From NCBI GenBank assembly GCA_013695175.1, contig JACDAZ010000030.1:1-9698 (forward strand): a stretch of 9,698 nucleotides of DNA. The letters are read 5' to 3'. Source of the DNA: Flavisolibacter sp. (GTDB taxonomy: Bacteria; Bacteroidota; Bacteroidia; Chitinophagales; Chitinophagaceae). Below, in pieces: positions 7,570 to 9,698 of this stretch (within the stretch, counting starts at the first letter, position 1; each line of letters begins with the position of its first letter). The translations under genes were made by a program, and so were the position numbers. The notes below the pieces were generated by a model that was given only the letters and a program-made list of their open reading frames with translations, was not told the DNA's origin and searched no databases.

Positions 7570-7613
7570 CCCCCTCTGGCTCCCCTCCAAAGGAGTCCAT
7601 GCACCGAAGGGGG
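7570..7613. repeat. GC-rich imperfect inverted repeat, probable dispersed intergenic element
   Basis: Directly after the TPR gene stop lies a C-rich then G-rich segment unlike the surrounding AT-rich DNA. The outer arms are CCCCCT (7570-7575) and AGGGGG (7608-7613). Nested inside is a perfect hairpin CTCC-AAA-GGAG (7585-7595). Short C-run/G-run inverted repeats of this style are often scattered between genes in Bacteroidota genomes, and I infer this is one. It may also help end transcription between the convergent genes, but no T-run follows on the plus strand. Only one copy is in the window, so its repetitive nature is not shown here. Confidence 0.5.
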
Positions 7614-7652
7614 AGTAACCCAAGCACAAGACCAGCTTTTCGAAGAAACTTA

Positions 7653-7670
7653 AAGTAATAGATATTACTT
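7653..7670. terminator. Candidate bidirectional terminator hairpin between convergent genes
   Basis: AAGTAAT (7653-7659) and ATTACTT (7664-7670) form a perfect 7-bp inverted repeat with a four-base AGAT loop, between the 3' ends of the TPR gene and argS. The stem is AT-rich (one G-C pair on each side of its middle at most) and there is no strong T-run, so it would be a weak intrinsic terminator. Its placement about 37 bp from the argS stop is the main support. Confidence 0.3.
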
Positions 7671-7706
7671 AATTAATAATTCAAAGGCGGAACATGAGAC
7701 TGAGAC

Positions 7707-9479
7707 TTACATTCTCTCCGGTACTTTTATGCCTAATAAACTCATTGCATTTTTAATAACATGTGCTGTGAGTTTACATATCTGCAATCTTAATTGTTTC
7801 TTTTCTTCAGTTTCTGCATTCATTACAGAATGTTCAGTATAAAAACTATTAAAGTTTTTAGCAACCTGGAAAGCATAAATAGCTATAACGGATGGATTGT
7901 ATTCAAAAGCAGCTTGTTTTACTATAGTTACATATTGTTCTAATATTAAAAGAAGTTCCTTTTCAAGCTTGAGTAATGGCGATGAAAATTTAGGGGCAGT
8001 ATCACTTAATTTTTCTTTGCGTAAAATAGATTTTATCCTTGCATGGGTATATTGTATAAAGGGACCTGTAAATCCATGAAAGTCTATAGATTCTTCCGGG
8101 TTAAAAACCATTTTCTTTTTTGGATCTACACGCAGCAGGAAGAATTTTAATGCACCCAATCCAATTACATCATACAATTCTTTTAATTCTTCTTCAGTAA
8201 AATCTTTCACCTTTCCACTTTCCTGTGTATGACGTGCTGCAATGTTGTTCATTTCGTTTACAATATCATCAGCATCCACCACAGTACCTTCACGACTTTT
8301 CATTCTGCCACTTGGTAATTCCACCATACCATAACTTAAATGATAAATACCATCAGCATATGGCATTCCCAGTTTTTTCAGAATTAGTTTCAGCACCTTC
8401 ATGTGATAATTCTGTTCATCAGCAATTACATAAATGCTTCTGTCATACTTAAATTCTTCATATTTCTGGTCCGCCAAACCAAGATCCTGTGTTATATATA
8501 CCGATGTGCCATCTTTACGTAAAACCAGTTTCTCATCTAATCCTTCAGCTGTAAGGTCTATCCACACACTGCCATCTTCTTTTTTATAAAAAACTCCTTT
8601 TTGTAATCCGTCTTCAATAAATTCTTTTCCTAGTAAATACGTTTCACTTTCATAATATGATTTGTCAAAATCTGATCCAATACGTGTGTACGTTTCATCA
8701 AATCCTTTATACACCCACGAGTTCATTTCCTTCCACAGACTGATCACTTCAGGTTTTCCCTGCTCCCAGTCAAAAAGCATTTGTTGTGTTTTTAGCATAA
8801 TAGGAGCTTTCTTTTCAGCTTCCTCTTTTGCAACACCCTGGTGTAATAGTCCTTTTACTTCTTCTTTTAATTCATTGTTGAAGCGAACATAATAATCACC
8901 AACAAAATGATCACCCTTAATACTTGTTGATGAAGGTGTTTCTCCATTTGCAAACATTTGCCAGGCAAGCATGCTTTTGCATATATGTATGCCACGATCA
9001 TTCACTATAGATGTTTTTTTTACTTCATTACCGGTAGCTTTTAATATTTCTGCTATGCTCCATCCTAAAAAATTATTTCTTAAATGTCCTAAGTGAAGAG
9101 GCTTATTGGTATTAGGCGATGAGTATTCTACCATAATCCTGGAGCCTTGCGATGGGGCAGCTAAAATTTCTTTACCAACATTCGTTGTAAGAAAATCAAT
9201 GAAATGATTATCGGCAACAGAAAGGTTTAAAAACCCTTTTATAACATTAAAAGAAGTAAATAAAGATGACGAAGAAATTACCTGTTCACCAATTTCCTGC
9301 CCAAGTTGCTCAGGTGCTTTTCTTAATTTTTTTACCAAAGCAAATAAAACAACAGTATAATCGCCTTCAAATTCAGGTTTGGTTTGGTTAATGATCAGAT
9401 CATCTGCAAACACTTCAATTTTATAAAGATCTTCTATGGCTTTAGCAGTATGTTCTTTAATCAGTTCTACAAGGCTCAT
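7707..9479 (-). CDS. argS: Arginyl-tRNA synthetase
   Basis: This cytoplasmic class I aminoacyl-tRNA synthetase charges tRNA-Arg with arginine using ATP. The 590-residue length is usual for the family. An N-terminal additional domain (about 1-100) precedes the Rossmann catalytic domain with EYSSPNTNKPLHLGHLRN (118-135), where HLGH (129-132) is the HIGH motif. Further family blocks are YITQDLGLADQK (328-339) and YVIADEQNYHMKVL (350-363). The second signature is SGRMKSREGTVV (390-401), the MKSREG form that stands in for KMSKS in many ArgRS. The DALR anticodon-binding domain (about 470-590) includes GPFIQYTHARIKSILRK (472-488), and the protein ends in the typical LLGIKVPERM. It is a housekeeping gene on the opposite strand to everything else and need not be linked to glycogen metabolism. 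The start gives the expected family N-terminus MSLVELIKEHTAKAIEDLY. Confidence 0.98.
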   Translation of the reverse strand: MSLVELIKEHTAKAIEDLYKIEVFADDLIINQTKPEFEGDYTVVLFALVKKLRKAPEQLGQEIGEQVISSSSLFTSFNVIKGFLNLSVADNHFIDFLTTNVGKEILAAPSQGSRIMVEYSSPNTNKPLHLGHLRNNFLGWSIAEILKATGNEVKKTSIVNDRGIHICKSMLAWQMFANGETPSSTSIKGDHFVGDYYVRFNNELKEEVKGLLHQGVAKEEAEKKAPIMLKTQQMLFDWEQGKPEVISLWKEMNSWVYKGFDETYTRIGSDFDKSYYESETYLLGKEFIEDGLQKGVFYKKEDGSVWIDLTAEGLDEKLVLRKDGTSVYITQDLGLADQKYEEFKYDRSIYVIADEQNYHMKVLKLILKKLGMPYADGIYHLSYGMVELPSGRMKSREGTVVDADDIVNEMNNIAARHTQESGKVKDFTEEELKELYDVIGLGALKFFLLRVDPKKKMVFNPEESIDFHGFTGPFIQYTHARIKSILRKEKLSDTAPKFSSPLLKLEKELLLILEQYVTIVKQAAFEYNPSVIAIYAFQVAKNFNSFYTEHSVMNAETEEKKQLRLQICKLTAHVIKNAMSLLGIKVPERM

Positions 9480-9495
9480 GTTTTTGATTTGTGGC

Positions 9496-9503
9496 GCAAT
9501 TTA
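9496..9503 (-). promoter_or_regulatory. Weak candidate -7 element for argS
   Basis: On the minus strand TAAATTGC ends 16 bases before the argS ATG and partly fits the Bacteroidota -7 consensus TAnnTTTG. No convincing TTG box lies about 20 bases upstream. It is reported only because the 120-bp divergent gap must hold a promoter for argS. Confidence 0.18.
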
Positions 9504-9583
9504 CTTAAGGATTGTTCATCTACCTTAACCTTATAAAAATCAGCGTTTAACGAAACATTTAATACAAACGTAAAAATTGATTT

Positions 9584-9591
9584 TATTTTCG
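9584..9591 (+). promoter_or_regulatory. Candidate -7 element for the GtrA-like gene, implying a very short leader
   Basis: TATTTTCG differs from the Bacteroidota -7 consensus TAnnTTTG by one base and ends eight bases before the ATG at 9600. If used, the transcript would be almost leaderless. No clear TTG box is seen about 20 bases upstream, so support is limited. Confidence 0.27.
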
Positions 9592-9599
9592 CACCATTC

Positions 9600-9698
9600 A
9601 TGCGGCAGATCCATTATAAAATAAGAAATACTATATTAAAGGTTGTAGACCTTTTTTACCCGCCTTTCCGCAAAATAATGACCCTGCAGATGTACAGG
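9600..9698 (+). CDS. GtrA-family membrane protein, 3'-truncated by the window edge (N-terminal 33 codons)
   Basis: A reading frame opens with ATG at 9600 and runs without a stop to the last base, giving 33 residues. The visible part includes DLFYPPFRKIMTLQMYR (17-33). This closely resembles, from memory, the N-terminus of Bacteroidota GtrA-family proteins, in which a FYPPFRKIMPLQ-like stretch leads into the first membrane helix. GtrA-type proteins are small, four-helix inner-membrane proteins linked to moving polyprenyl-linked sugars for cell-surface glycan synthesis. The membrane helices lie beyond the window, so the family call rests on this short stretch alone. The gene is divergent from argS with a 120-bp gap. 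Confidence 0.6.
   Translation, partial: MRQIHYKIRNTILKVVDLFYPPFRKIMTLQMYR

Noticed and set aside
8225..8452. Plus-strand open frame inside argS
   Set aside because: It is antisense to conserved ArgRS catalytic motifs; its His/Cys-rich product has no ordered metal-binding pattern.
9187..9190. Lack of a KMSKS motif in ArgRS as a sign of inactivity
   Set aside because: Many ArgRS lack canonical KMSKS; the MKSREG form present here is common in active enzymes and all other motifs are intact.
1..9698. tRNA genes, CRISPR arrays, insertion sequences, phage or defence genes
   Set aside because: I read both strands for cloverleaf-like segments, regularly spaced repeats, transposase motifs and defence domains and saw none; all long frames are metabolic, transport, TPR or tRNA-synthetase genes.

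Overview
The window is AT-rich chromosomal DNA from a member of the Bacteroidota, most likely a relative of Chitinophagaceae. Three things point there. The plus-strand starts have no purine-rich Shine-Dalgarno sequences. Exported proteins have short signal peptides ending in A|Q (VYA|QE, VSA|QN). The gene families are of Bacteroidota type: a plant-like GlgC, an SLC45-like sugar transporter, a SusA-like GH13 enzyme, and a GtrA-family start reading DLFYPPFRKIM. The family-level placement is inference.

Layout: bases 1-6434 form a plus-strand storage-polysaccharide and maltodextrin block. It starts with the 3' part of glgC (ADP-glucose pyrophosphorylase, cut by the window edge). After 62 bp comes an MFS sugar transporter, which overlaps by 4 bp (ATGA) a periplasmic GH13 cyclomaltodextrinase/neopullulanase-like enzyme. 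After a further 79 bp comes glgB (branching enzyme, GH13_9). Next, at 6537-7565, is an exported TPR-repeat protein of unknown role. It converges on argS (arginyl-tRNA synthetase, minus strand, 7707-9479). The 141-bp gap between them holds a GC-rich imperfect inverted repeat that looks like a dispersed short repeat, plus a small AT-rich hairpin. A 120-bp divergent gap then leads to the first 33 codons of a GtrA-like membrane protein at the right edge.

How the genes fit together: the periplasmic enzyme would trim maltodextrins or cyclodextrins that have crossed the outer membrane. The transporter would carry the resulting short sugars across the inner membrane. GlgC makes ADP-glucose, and GlgB adds alpha-1,6 branches to the glucan built from it. 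The block therefore reads as uptake of alpha-glucans coupled to glycogen storage. Glycogen synthase, phosphorylase, SusC/SusD-type proteins and a regulator are not in the window.

I found no tRNA, rRNA, CRISPR array, insertion sequence or phage gene, and no stretch over 300 bases without a gene. I see no convincing undescribed system. The best leads are the intergenic GC-rich repeat, the gene grouping itself, and the uncharacterised TPR protein beside glgB.
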